DNA from: Magnetospirillum sp. SS-4
GTDB taxonomy: Bacteria > Pseudomonadota > Alphaproteobacteria > Rhodospirillales > Magnetospirillaceae
Assembly: GCF_902729425.1 (NCBI RefSeq)
Contig: NZ_CACVCH010000024.1
Span: 1-64,000 of the forward strand
Direction: 5' to 3'
DNA length: 64,000 nucleotides
Below the pieces are notes generated by a model. It did not search any database, had not been told where the DNA came from, and saw only the letters and a program-made list of their open reading frames with translations. Positions 49,612-57,980 of the stretch are shown here, in pieces. The position numbers were made by a program, and so were the translations under genes. The stretch's first letter is position 1. Each line of letters starts with the position of its first letter.

Positions 49612-49901
49612 TGCCCCATCAGCGGGTTCTGCCTGCGAGTGGCTCACACACACGCCGTTCTCGACCAACCGATTGCCGCGTATGATGGCAAAAGAGCACG
49701 CCCGCTGCTCAAGGAAGCGATAGATGCACCGCGCGAGTTGATCAGAAGGAGCGATACCAAGGGGCGAAGCGGTGGTCGATGCATATCTGTTCATCCCGTT
49801 CGAGCGGCGGTCATTCATTGACGCACGCACGGGTGACAGAAACGGTCACTGAGGTTGAGAAGGCGGTGGAGCGCGGACCGCTCCGCTGCTACCATCCGGC
49901 C

Positions 49902-50258
49902 ATGAGGAAAGAGGACGAAGAACGCATCGCCGCCCGGCTGGCCAAGGTCATGGCCATGATGTGCGTGCGGAACACCAAGCTGGAGGACATCCACGCCGGT
50001 CGGGTCCCCGTCACCAAGACGGGGGACTATTCCGACGTGATCGTCCTCGACGCCGAGGGACGGAAAATCCCCTGGCCCGAGGTCTCGCACATCGACGACG
50101 CCCAGATGCGGGAGCTGATGAAGGAGGTCGTCAATCGGCTGTACACGTTCCACATGCGATTCGACGATCCGGAGTTCCAGGCACGGATCGATCGCTGGGA
50201 CGCCGTGGCCGCGAAGTGGGATGAGCCAGAAATAAACCAGTCGATTGCGGAGCCGTAA
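49902..50258 (+). CDS. Hypothetical cargo protein
   Basis: The 118-residue acidic, helical protein begins MRKEDEERIAARLAKVMAMMCVRNTKLEDIHAG and has a short beta segment DYSDVIVLDAEGRKIPWPEVSHIDD and helices MRELMKEVVNRLYTFHMRFDD. No membrane segment. The compact shape and TGDYSDV-x-V segment occur in small proteins of alphaproteobacterial accessory regions, but I cannot name a family. A terminator follows at 50307. Confidence 0.65.
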   Translation: MRKEDEERIAARLAKVMAMMCVRNTKLEDIHAGRVPVTKTGDYSDVIVLDAEGRKIPWPEVSHIDDAQMRELMKEVVNRLYTFHMRFDDPEFQARIDRWDAVAAKWDEPEINQSIAEP

Positions 50259-50306
50259 CGCTCATCAGTGGGAAATAGACGGCATCATTATTGGAAAGCG
50301 CATCGG

Positions 50307-50337
50307 CCGACCGGGAGTTCTCCGGTCGGTCTCTTTT
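50307..50337 (+). terminator. Rho-independent terminator
   Basis: CCGACCGG at 50307-50314 pairs with CCGGTCGG at 50322-50329 (with GAG/CTC continuing the stem around a bulged G), followed by TCTCTTTTT. It lies about 50 bases after the stop at 50258 and ends that transcript. Confidence 0.75.
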
Positions 50338-50440
50338 TGCGATTGTGGCCTGCAACTACGGCAGGCCGTCGGTGGGCCCGAGCGGAATCACTGCTACCCC
50401 CCCCCGCGCGATCTCCGAGATTTGCCCCGCTTCGGCGGCC

Positions 50441-50629
50441 TTACTTATCGCCGCGCCGACGATCCGGTTCCTTTGCAACGCCCTTGAACGGCTCGCCATC
50501 AGCCTTCGTCCGGGTGAACTGGCCGCTGGAACGGTCCCGCTCGACGTATTGCTCTGTGCGCGGGTTGTAGGTCTGGCTGCGATCGCGGACCGAGCCAATG
50601 CGATAATCATCACCGGTGTTCTTCGCCAT
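50441..50629 (-). CDS. Small hydrophilic protein
   Basis: The 62-residue product begins MAKNTGDDYRIGSVRDRSQTYNPRTEQYVERD and has a basic C-terminus. It closely follows a pattern shared by small bacterial proteins of unknown function (G-x-Y-RIGSVRxRSQ, then RDxxTGxF-like segments, here SSGQFTRTKADGEPFKG). I chose ATG 50629 because GGAG precedes it with a seven-base spacer. It lies leftward, divergent from the defence operon. Function unknown. Confidence 0.65.
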   Translation of the reverse strand: MAKNTGDDYRIGSVRDRSQTYNPRTEQYVERDRSSGQFTRTKADGEPFKGVAKEPDRRRGDK

Positions 50630-50713
50630 TTTCATTCTCCATGATTGGCGGTTGAGCTGTAACTGGCACGCCATCGTGCCGCCTCGCGAAATCCCGATTG
50701 ACTTCGGGTCATC

Positions 50714-50770
50714 ATGGGGATAGAAACTATTCGGGACGCGAAACGCTGTCAATATACTTTCTATCCCCAT
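50714..50770. promoter_or_regulatory. 13-bp inverted repeat upstream of the WYL regulator (putative operator)
   Basis: ATGGGGATAGAAA (50714-50726) and its exact reverse complement TTTCTATCCCCAT (50758-50770) lie just before the regulator gene, 31 bases apart. A -10-like TATACT (50753-50758) overlaps the right arm, so a protein bound here would block the promoter. BrxR/CapW regulators are known to bind inverted repeats in front of their own operons; this is the likely site for the protein encoded at 50782. Confidence 0.7.
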
Positions 50771-50781
50771 TGGAGGGTAGT

Positions 50782-51666
50782 ATGAGCGAACAGGCGCGGA
50801 GCCTGCGGTGGGGCATCGAACGGCGGCTGGAATTCATTGAGTTCCGGCTGTTCTGGGAGGGCGGCGTCAACCGATCCGACATCATCGAAGCGTTCGATGT
50901 TTCCGTTCCCCAGGCGTCCAAGGACCTGACGCTGTATCAGGAGCAGGCTCCTGAGAACGCGATCTATGACAAGAGCGCCAAACGGTATGTGGCCGGCGAG
51001 CGATTCGAGCCGCGCTTTCTGAAGCCGGACCCTCACAACTACCTATCGCGGCTTCGCTCCGTTTCCGAGGGCTTGGTCGAGCTGTCCAGTTCGTGGATTT
51101 CCCAACTGCCGTCGGTCGATATCGCCCTCAGCCCCAAGCGGGACATTGCCCCGGCCGTGCTGCGTGCCCTCCTGGCGGCTGTGCGGGATTGCCGGTCAAT
51201 CGACGTGCTGTATCAGTCAATGAGCAGGAATCGACCGGACCCAATCTGGCGCCGGATCACACCGCATGCCTTTGGTTTCGATGGATTCAGATGGCATGCG
51301 CGCTCGTTCTGTCATCTTGACAGCCAGTTCAAGGATTTCCTGTTGCCTCGCGTGCTGGATGTTGGAAGCGTCGCTGCGCCAGGTGCATCTGGCGCCGATG
51401 ATGAGCTTTGGCAGACCAGTTTCGATGTGATCGTTTGCCCTCACCCCGTTCTCACAGATAGCCAAAAGGTTGTCGTGGCCAAGGACTATGGTATGCAAGG
51501 CGGGCGTGGCATTCTCTGCGTCCGCTACGCCATGCTGTTCTACGTTCTGAAGCGGCTTGGCCTTCTGGGTGACGCCGCAAAGGAGGATCCCCGACGGCAA
51601 CATATCGTGGTGGGGAACTTCGAGGAGACGAAGGCCGCCCTACTGAAAGCGGGATTTCCAGGATGA
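50782..51666 (+). CDS. WYL-domain transcriptional regulator (BrxR/CapW-like)
   Basis: The 294-residue protein has an N-terminal winged helix (RRLEFIEFRLFWEGGVNRSDIIEAFDVS, then VPQASKDLTLYQEQAP), a WYL-type SH3-like middle (IDVLYQSMSRNRPDPIWRRITPHAFGFDGFRWHARSFCH in parts) and a C-terminal WCX-like region (LRYAMLFYVLKRLG-like, KEDPRRQHIVVGNFEETKAALLKAG). This is the architecture of BrxR/CapW regulators, which repress defence operons and respond to nucleic acid or nucleotide ligands. GGAGGG precedes the ATG. It heads the defence operon and sits just after a perfect inverted repeat. Confidence 0.88.
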   Translation: MSEQARSLRWGIERRLEFIEFRLFWEGGVNRSDIIEAFDVSVPQASKDLTLYQEQAPENAIYDKSAKRYVAGERFEPRFLKPDPHNYLSRLRSVSEGLVELSSSWISQLPSVDIALSPKRDIAPAVLRALLAAVRDCRSIDVLYQSMSRNRPDPIWRRITPHAFGFDGFRWHARSFCHLDSQFKDFLLPRVLDVGSVAAPGASGADDELWQTSFDVIVCPHPVLTDSQKVVVAKDYGMQGGRGILCVRYAMLFYVLKRLGLLGDAAKEDPRRQHIVVGNFEETKAALLKAGFPG

Positions 51667-51702
51667 GTAACGTGCACGAGGAGATTCTGTCGGGGGGTTC
51701 CG

Positions 51703-54700
51703 ATGGCGCGTCTTGAAGACATCCGCAACGGCGCGTCCGTGGCCGGCATCGTGTCCGCCCAGGTCGTGCAGGTTCTCTCTGTCGAGCGGATCGGCGATCA
51801 AGCCATCAACGTCGTGTTCCGCACGCCCACCGGGGCCGTGGCCGAGGCCACCCTTTACCGGGACGATGAACACCGCTTGGACGTCCAGGCCAATGGCCGC
51901 CCGTGGTCGTTCGATGGCGACGGCGCCCTGTTGCGTCTAGTCACAGAGGCCAACCGCATCAAGCTGGCCCACTATTTCGATCCCTACCTCGCCATCCACA
52001 CCAGTCTGGTCGATCCCCTGCCGCACCAGATTTCCGCGGTCTATGGCGAGATGCTGACCCGTCAGCCCCTGCGCTTCCTGCTGGCCGATGACCCCGGCGC
52101 CGGCAAGACCATCATGGCCGGACTGCTGATCAAGGAATTGATCGCCCGCAGCGACTTGGAGCGCTGCTTGGTCGTCGCGCCCGGCAGCCTGGTCGAGCAA
52201 TGGCAGGACGAGTTGGGGGACAAATTCAGCGTCGAGTTCGACATCCTCACGCGGGACATGATCGAAACATCGCGTTCGGGCAACCCGTTCAACGACAGCA
52301 ATCGCCTGATCGTCCGGCTCGACGTGCTGGCGCGCAACGAAGACCTACAGGAAAAATTGCGCAGCTCGCAGGAATGGGACCTGATCATCTGTGACGAAGC
52401 GCACCGCATGTCCGCCTCCTATTTCGGCGGTGACGTCAAATACACCAAGCGCTACCAGGTCGGGCAGTTGCTGGGGCAGGCCTGCCGCCACTTCCTGCTG
52501 ATGTCGGCAACGCCGCACAACGGCAAGGAAGAGGAGTTCCAGCTTTTCATGGCGCTTCTGGATGGGGACCGCTTTGAGGGCCGGTTCCGCGATGGCATCC
52601 ACTATGCCGACACCGCTGACATGATGCGCCGCCTCACCAAGGAAGAGCTGCTGCGATTCGACGGCCGGCCACTGTTCCCCGAGCGCCGCGCCTACACCGT
52701 CAAATACCAGCTTTCCGAGAAGGAGGCCGCCCTTTACGGCGCAGTCACTGAATATGTCCGCACGGAGATGAACCGGGTTCAACGCTTCGCCGAGACGGAC
52801 GGCAAGAAGCGCAACAACGTCGGCTTCGCCCTGCAAATCCTGCAAAGGCGTCTCGCGTCCTCGCCAGCGGCCATCTACCAGTCGCTCAAGCGGCGTCGGG
52901 AGCGGTTGGAAAACGAGCTGGCCGAGGCCCGCCTCGCCTCCAAGGGCCGCAGCAGCAAGATCGGCGAACTGGAGATCAATTCTGACCTCATTCGGCACAT
53001 GGAGGAGTACGCGCAGGACGAGGTGGACGCCCTTGAAGACCTGATCGCGACCGGTGCCACGACGGCGGAGACGGTCGAGCAGTTGGCGCTGGAGGTCGAG
53101 ACCCTGCGCCAGTTGGAACAGATGGCCTTGCAGGTGCTGCGCTCTGGCCAGGACACCAAGTGGTCCCAGCTGAACCGCATCCTGGATGATGAGCTGATGG
53201 TGGATGCCGAGGGCAACCGGCGCAAGCTCATCATCTTCACCGAACCGAAGGACACCCTGTTTTACCTGCTGGACAAGGTCCGCGCACGGTTGGGTAGGCC
53301 TGAGGCGGTCGAGGCCATCCATGGCGGTGTCACGCGCGAGGATCGCCGCAAGATCATCGAGCGCTTCATGCAGGACCGCGACATGCTGGTGCTGGTCGCC
53401 AATGACGCGGCCGGCGAAGGTGTGAACCTTCAGCGTGGCCATTTGATGGTCAATTACGATCTGCCCTGGAACCCCAACAAGATCGAACAGCGTTTCGGCC
53501 GCATCCACCGTATCGGCCAGACCGAGGTTTGCCACCTGTGGAATCTGGTGGCGGCCGACACCCGCGAGGGTGAGGTCTATGCCCGCCTGCTGGAAAAGCT
53601 GGAGGCGGCCCGCCAAGCCCTGGGGGGGCGTGTTTACGACGTGCTGGGCGAGCTGTTCGAGGGCACTGCTCTCAAGGACCTGCTGTTCCAGGCCATCCAG
53701 TACGGTGAGCAGGAAGAGGTCAAGGCGAAGCTGTTCCGCCAGGTCGATGGCGCAGTGGACCAGGACCATCTGCTGAAGCTGTTGCAGCGCCGGGCGCTGA
53801 CCAATGACACCATGCCGGAAGCCAAGGTCGAGGAACTGCGGCTGGAGATGGAGCGTGCCGAGGCCCAACGCCTCCAGCCCCACCATGTTCAGAGCTTTTT
53901 CGTCGAGGCGTTCCAGCATCTCGGTGGCCGGATGAAGCGCCGCGAGGAAGGCCGCTGGGAAATCTCCCACGTTCCGGTGCGCATCCGCGAGCGGGACCGC
54001 CAGATTGGCACCGGCGCGACCATCCAGAAAAAGTACGAGCGCATCTGCTTTGAAAAGAGCCGCATCAACCAACAGCCCGTCGCCACCTTCGTCTGTCCCG
54101 GCCATCCCTTGCTGGAGGCCGTTATCAGCATCATCCGCGAGGAGTATGAGCAGCTGATGCGCCAGGGGGCAATCTTGGTGGACGACACCGATCCCGGTGA
54201 CACGATTTCGGCCGTGTTCCTGCTGGAGCACAGCGTTCAGGACGGGCGCACCACCAGCCTGGGCAGGCCGCATATCGTCTCGCAGAAGCTCCAGTTCGCC
54301 GCCGTCGATGGGACCGGGCGCACCGTCAATGCCGGCATCGCCCCGCACCTCAATCTGCGGCCGGCCAAGCCCGAGGAAATCGCCCTGGTGCATGACCTGC
54401 TTCAGGAAGACTGGCTGACCATCGACCTGGAAAAGGAGGCCGTGCGCTACGCGACGGTGGATCTGGCCCAGGCCCACGTCACCGAGGTCAAGGCCCGCCG
54501 CCTGCCCGAGATCGCGAAGGTCGAGCAGGAGGTCCGCACTCGCCTCAAGAAGGAAGTCAATTACTGGGATGCCCGCGCCTTCGAGCTGAAGGAAGAGGAA
54601 AAGGCCGGCAAGAAAACCCGCCTTAACTGGCAGAACGCCCAGCGGCGGGCGGAGGATCTGGCCGAGCGCCAGAAGCGCCGCATGGCGGAACTGGAGCAAG

Positions 54701-55218
54701 AACGGTTCATCTCCTCGCAGCCGCCCCGGGTGCGAGGCGGGATGGTGGTCATTCCCCGTGGGCTGCTGGACGCACGAGCGCCGCAAACGCCTGCGCAGGG
54801 GGCCATGCCGTCCGGCTTTGCCGAAGATGCAGCCGCGCGCAGGGAAATCGAATTGGCAGCCATGTCCGCCGTCATGGCGGCCGAAAGGGCTTTGGGCAAC
54901 GTACCGAGTGACGTGTCGGCGCAGAAGATCGGCTACGACATCGTTTCCTTCTGCCCGGCCTCCCGCAGTCTCCGGTTCATTGAAGTCAAAGGACGGATCA
55001 ATGGTGCCGACACGGTGATGATCACCCGCCAGGAGATCATCACCTCGCTGCATGAACCCGAGAAATACATCCTGGCGGTGGTGCAGATCGACCAAGGCTT
55101 TGCCAATGAGCCGCGCTATGTGCGAGGGCCGCTGGCTGACCACGAGCCGGCATTCGAGCACACCGCGATCCAGTTCAATCTCAAGAGCCTGCTTCAGCGG
55201 GCAGGGAGGCCCGCATGA
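51703..55218 (+). CDS. SNF2-like helicase with C-terminal DUF3883
   Basis: The 1171-residue protein is an SF2 SNF2/RapA-type ATPase: LLADDPGAGKTIMAGLLI (Walker A at about 129-136), WDLIICDEAHRM (DEAH at 231-234), LLMSATPHNGKEEEF, and the second half with VLVANDAAGEGVNLQ and EQRFGRIHRIGQ (motif VI). The C-terminus has IGYDIVSFCPASRSLRFIEVKGR, a DUF3883 (nuclease-fold-like) domain. Size and domain order match helicases of DISARM-type and related systems (DrmD-like). It probably translocates on DNA to sense foreign or unmodified DNA. It overlaps the methylase gene by four bases (ATGA). Confidence 0.9.
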   Translation: MARLEDIRNGASVAGIVSAQVVQVLSVERIGDQAINVVFRTPTGAVAEATLYRDDEHRLDVQANGRPWSFDGDGALLRLVTEANRIKLAHYFDPYLAIHTSLVDPLPHQISAVYGEMLTRQPLRFLLADDPGAGKTIMAGLLIKELIARSDLERCLVVAPGSLVEQWQDELGDKFSVEFDILTRDMIETSRSGNPFNDSNRLIVRLDVLARNEDLQEKLRSSQEWDLIICDEAHRMSASYFGGDVKYTKRYQVGQLLGQACRHFLLMSATPHNGKEEEFQLFMALLDGDRFEGRFRDGIHYADTADMMRRLTKEELLRFDGRPLFPERRAYTVKYQLSEKEAALYGAVTEYVRTEMNRVQRFAETDGKKRNNVGFALQILQRRLASSPAAIYQSLKRRRERLENELAEARLASKGRSSKIGELEINSDLIRHMEEYAQDEVDALEDLIATGATTAETVEQLALEVETLRQLEQMALQVLRSGQDTKWSQLNRILDDELMVDAEGNRRKLIIFTEPKDTLFYLLDKVRARLGRPEAVEAIHGGVTREDRRKIIERFMQDRDMLVLVANDAAGEGVNLQRGHLMVNYDLPWNPNKIEQRFGRIHRIGQTEVCHLWNLVAADTREGEVYARLLEKLEAARQALGGRVYDVLGELFEGTALKDLLFQAIQYGEQEEVKAKLFRQVDGAVDQDHLLKLLQRRALTNDTMPEAKVEELRLEMERAEAQRLQPHHVQSFFVEAFQHLGGRMKRREEGRWEISHVPVRIRERDRQIGTGATIQKKYERICFEKSRINQQPVATFVCPGHPLLEAVISIIREEYEQLMRQGAILVDDTDPGDTISAVFLLEHSVQDGRTTSLGRPHIVSQKLQFAAVDGTGRTVNAGIAPHLNLRPAKPEEIALVHDLLQEDWLTIDLEKEAVRYATVDLAQAHVTEVKARRLPEIAKVEQEVRTRLKKEVNYWDARAFELKEEEKAGKKTRLNWQNAQRRAEDLAERQKRRMAELEQERFISSQPPRVRGGMVVIPRGLLDARAPQTPAQGAMPSGFAEDAAARREIELAAMSAVMAAERALGNVPSDVSAQKIGYDIVSFCPASRSLRFIEVKGRINGADTVMITRQEIITSLHEPEKYILAVVQIDQGFANEPRYVRGPLADHEPAFEHTAIQFNLKSLLQRAGRPA

Positions 55219-57965
55219 CCCAGCCTTACAAGAAGAAGCTCATTGAGGTCGCGATCCCGCTGGAGAAGATCAATGCGGCTGCGGCCAAGGAAAAGTCGAT
55301 CCGGCATGGACATCCCTCAACCCTGCATCTTTGGTGGGCACGGCGCCCACTGGCCACCTGCCGTGCGGTGTTGTTCGCCCAGTTGGTCGATGACCCTTCC
55401 AGCCATCCCGACAAATTCCCGACCGAAGAGGCGGTTGACGCCGAGCGGCAGCGTCTGTTCCGGATTATCGAGGACTTGGTGATCTGGGAGAATAGCACTA
55501 ATGAGGAGGTATTGGAGCGCGCGCGTGCGGAGATCCGCCGGTCGTGCGGTGGGGTATTGCCGCCGGTCTATGACCCGTTCTCTGGCGGAGGCTCGATCCC
55601 GCTGGAGGCGCAACGGCTTGGCCTGCCCGCTTATGGGTCCGACCTGAATCCCGTGGCTGTGATGATCGGCAAGGCGATGATCGAGATCCCACCGAAATTC
55701 AAGGACATGCCACCGATTCACCCCGGGCCGAAGGAGCGCCAATTCTACCGTAATGCCGAAGGGCTGGCGGAGGATGTGAAATACTACGGAGAATGGATGC
55801 GGGAAAAGGCGTGGGAGCGCGTCGGGCATCTCTATCCGCAGGTAGATTTGCCTAAAGAACACGGTGGCGGCAAGGCAACCGTGATCGCCTGGATCTGGGC
55901 GCGGACAGTGCCGAGTCCCAACCCAGCTTTGAGCCCTTTGCAGACGCCGCTTGTGCGCAATTTCTATCTGCTCGACAAAGAAGATCGAAAGGTTTGGGTC
56001 GAGCCGATCGTGAATCCCGACAAGACCGATTTTAAGTTCGTTGTTCGGCAAGGAAATGGCCCCGCACTTCCACCAAATATTGGGCGCACAGGAGCAAATT
56101 GCGTAGTAACCGGCGAAGCCATTCCTCTTGCCTACATCAGACAGCAGGCTCAGGCTGGAAGAATGGCACAGCGGCTTATGGCGGTCGTCGTCGAAACAAA
56201 GGCTGGCCGAAACTATATTTCTCCAACACCTGAAATAGAATTGCTGGCATTAGGTGCTGAGCCGAGTTGGCGTCCAGATGTACAGATTCCATTGAAGCAT
56301 AGGAATTTCCAGACGCCGCTCTACGGAATGACGCGTTTTGGCGATGTTTTCACTAATCGGCAGCTAACTGCAATAAATGCGTTTGTAGATGTTCTGCGTG
56401 AATTAGAGTTTACAGTGCGCAGCGAAGTGAGTGCGGATGTTAAAATTGATGAGCGTCAAATGGCCGAGTACACTCGCGCCCTTCGGGTGTATCTTTCGTT
56501 TGCAATAAGCAAGGCACTTACAAGAAATTGTTCCTTGGCAATCTGGGAAACGGGAATGGGAAGGTTGGCCGGTGCGCTGGGGCGCCAAGCACTCCCTATG
56601 CAGTGGACATTTGCCGAAACTAATCCTTTTGCGGGTGCTGGCGGTGATATTGCCGGAACTGCACTTTCTGTTTCAGAGGTTTTGGATTGCTTGACGTGCA
56701 CTTCTCATGGCTCTGTTGTCCAGCACAACGCATCTGAAGAGAACAGTTCAATAAGTGATTTCCTGATTTCAACCGATCCTCCATATTATGACAATATAGA
56801 GTACGCTGATCTATCAGACTTTTTTTATGCGTGGCTTCGAAGAAGCTTGCATAAAGACTTTCCAGAGATCATGGGCGTAATCTCTGTTCCAAAGCGAGAG
56901 GAGCTTGTCGCAAGCACCGCACGATATGGAAGTGCTGACGCTGCAGAAGCCCATTTTATGTCGGGTATGACGCAGGCAATGCGTATTTTGTCCAGTCGTT
57001 CCACAGACAAATTCCCCGCTGCAATCTACTACGCTTTCAAGCAGTCTGAGATCGAGAAAGATGGAATATCATCACCGGGCTGGAGTTCTTTCTTGGAAGC
57101 TGTAATCGCGTCAGGTTTCATCATAGTTGGAACTTGGCCGGTCCGAACCGAAGCGACTAATGCCCTTAAAAAGGGCATGAACGCATTGGCAAACTCTGTG
57201 GTACTTGTTTGCAGAAAGAAGGTGGCTTCGGCCGAAACCGTCAGCCGCGCCGAGTTCATTCGGGCGCTGAAACGGGAGCTTCCCCCGGCTATCGCCAAAC
57301 TTCAGGCTGCTAACATTGCCCCCGCCGACATGCCACAGTCGGCCATTGGGCCGGGCATGGGCGTGTTCAGTCGATACAAGGCCGTGCTGGAGAGCGATGA
57401 CAGCCCGATGTCGGTGAAGGCCGCCCTCCAGCTTATCAACCGTGAGCTGGACGAGTATTTGGGCGGCATCCAGGGAGAGTTCGATGCGGACAGCCGCTTT
57501 GCCATCACTTGGTTCGAGCAGAACGGTATGGCCACGGGTGACTACGGTACGGCGAACAGCATTGCCCAGGCACGCGGCATTTCGGTCGAGAGCGTAAAGC
57601 ACGCTGGCATTGTGGAAAGCTCCGTCGGCAAGGTGCGCATTCTGAAGCGCGACGAGTTGATGCCTGACTGGGACCCGGCTACCGACACGCATCTGACCGT
57701 CTGGGAATGCTGCCAGTATCTCATTCGAGCCCTGGAGACAGCGGGGGAATACGACGCGGCCGTGCTGCTAAAAAAGATCGGCCCGGATAAGGCCGACGCG
57801 GTCAAGGATTTGGCCTACTGCCTCTATGGAATCTGCGAAAAACGCAGTGACGCGAAGGAGGCGACATCTTATAACGCATTGATTGCGGTTTGGACTGAGC
57901 TGACCCGCCAGGCGGCGGCGATCCAGGATACGCGCATTAATGTTCAGGCCAGCCTGGATCTGTGA
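55215..57965 (+). CDS. DUF1156 DNA methylase of defence operon
   Basis: The 916-residue protein opens with the DUF1156 signature (KKLIEVAIPLEKINAAAAKEKS, HPSTLHLWWARRPLATCRAVLF) and has methylase motifs DPFSGGGSIPLEAQRLG (from Asp120) and the catalytic DPPYYDNIEYADLSDFF (from Asp521). The order and size fit large N6-adenine methylases. Bases about 56040-57150 are clearly more AT-rich than both ends of the gene and its neighbours, so the middle (roughly residues 275-645, including the catalytic motif) looks exchanged by recombination. The enzyme likely marks self DNA. The operon shows no classical restriction endonuclease. Confidence 0.9.
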   Translation: MTQPYKKKLIEVAIPLEKINAAAAKEKSIRHGHPSTLHLWWARRPLATCRAVLFAQLVDDPSSHPDKFPTEEAVDAERQRLFRIIEDLVIWENSTNEEVLERARAEIRRSCGGVLPPVYDPFSGGGSIPLEAQRLGLPAYGSDLNPVAVMIGKAMIEIPPKFKDMPPIHPGPKERQFYRNAEGLAEDVKYYGEWMREKAWERVGHLYPQVDLPKEHGGGKATVIAWIWARTVPSPNPALSPLQTPLVRNFYLLDKEDRKVWVEPIVNPDKTDFKFVVRQGNGPALPPNIGRTGANCVVTGEAIPLAYIRQQAQAGRMAQRLMAVVVETKAGRNYISPTPEIELLALGAEPSWRPDVQIPLKHRNFQTPLYGMTRFGDVFTNRQLTAINAFVDVLRELEFTVRSEVSADVKIDERQMAEYTRALRVYLSFAISKALTRNCSLAIWETGMGRLAGALGRQALPMQWTFAETNPFAGAGGDIAGTALSVSEVLDCLTCTSHGSVVQHNASEENSSISDFLISTDPPYYDNIEYADLSDFFYAWLRRSLHKDFPEIMGVISVPKREELVASTARYGSADAAEAHFMSGMTQAMRILSSRSTDKFPAAIYYAFKQSEIEKDGISSPGWSSFLEAVIASGFIIVGTWPVRTEATNALKKGMNALANSVVLVCRKKVASAETVSRAEFIRALKRELPPAIAKLQAANIAPADMPQSAIGPGMGVFSRYKAVLESDDSPMSVKAALQLINRELDEYLGGIQGEFDADSRFAITWFEQNGMATGDYGTANSIAQARGISVESVKHAGIVESSVGKVRILKRDELMPDWDPATDTHLTVWECCQYLIRALETAGEYDAAVLLKKIGPDKADAVKDLAYCLYGICEKRSDAKEATSYNALIAVWTELTRQAAAIQDTRINVQASLDL

Positions 57966-57980
57966 GGGGGGATTTAAGAC

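Noticed and set aside
49573-49830. An 85-codon leftward frame with a Cys-containing product
   Set aside because: Starts without a convincing ribosome site and ends within the hairpin after the membrane protein gene; could be real but I cannot support it.
52345-55161. A 938-codon leftward open frame opposite the helicase gene
   Set aside because: Shadow of the SNF2-like helicase; composition biased and no motifs.
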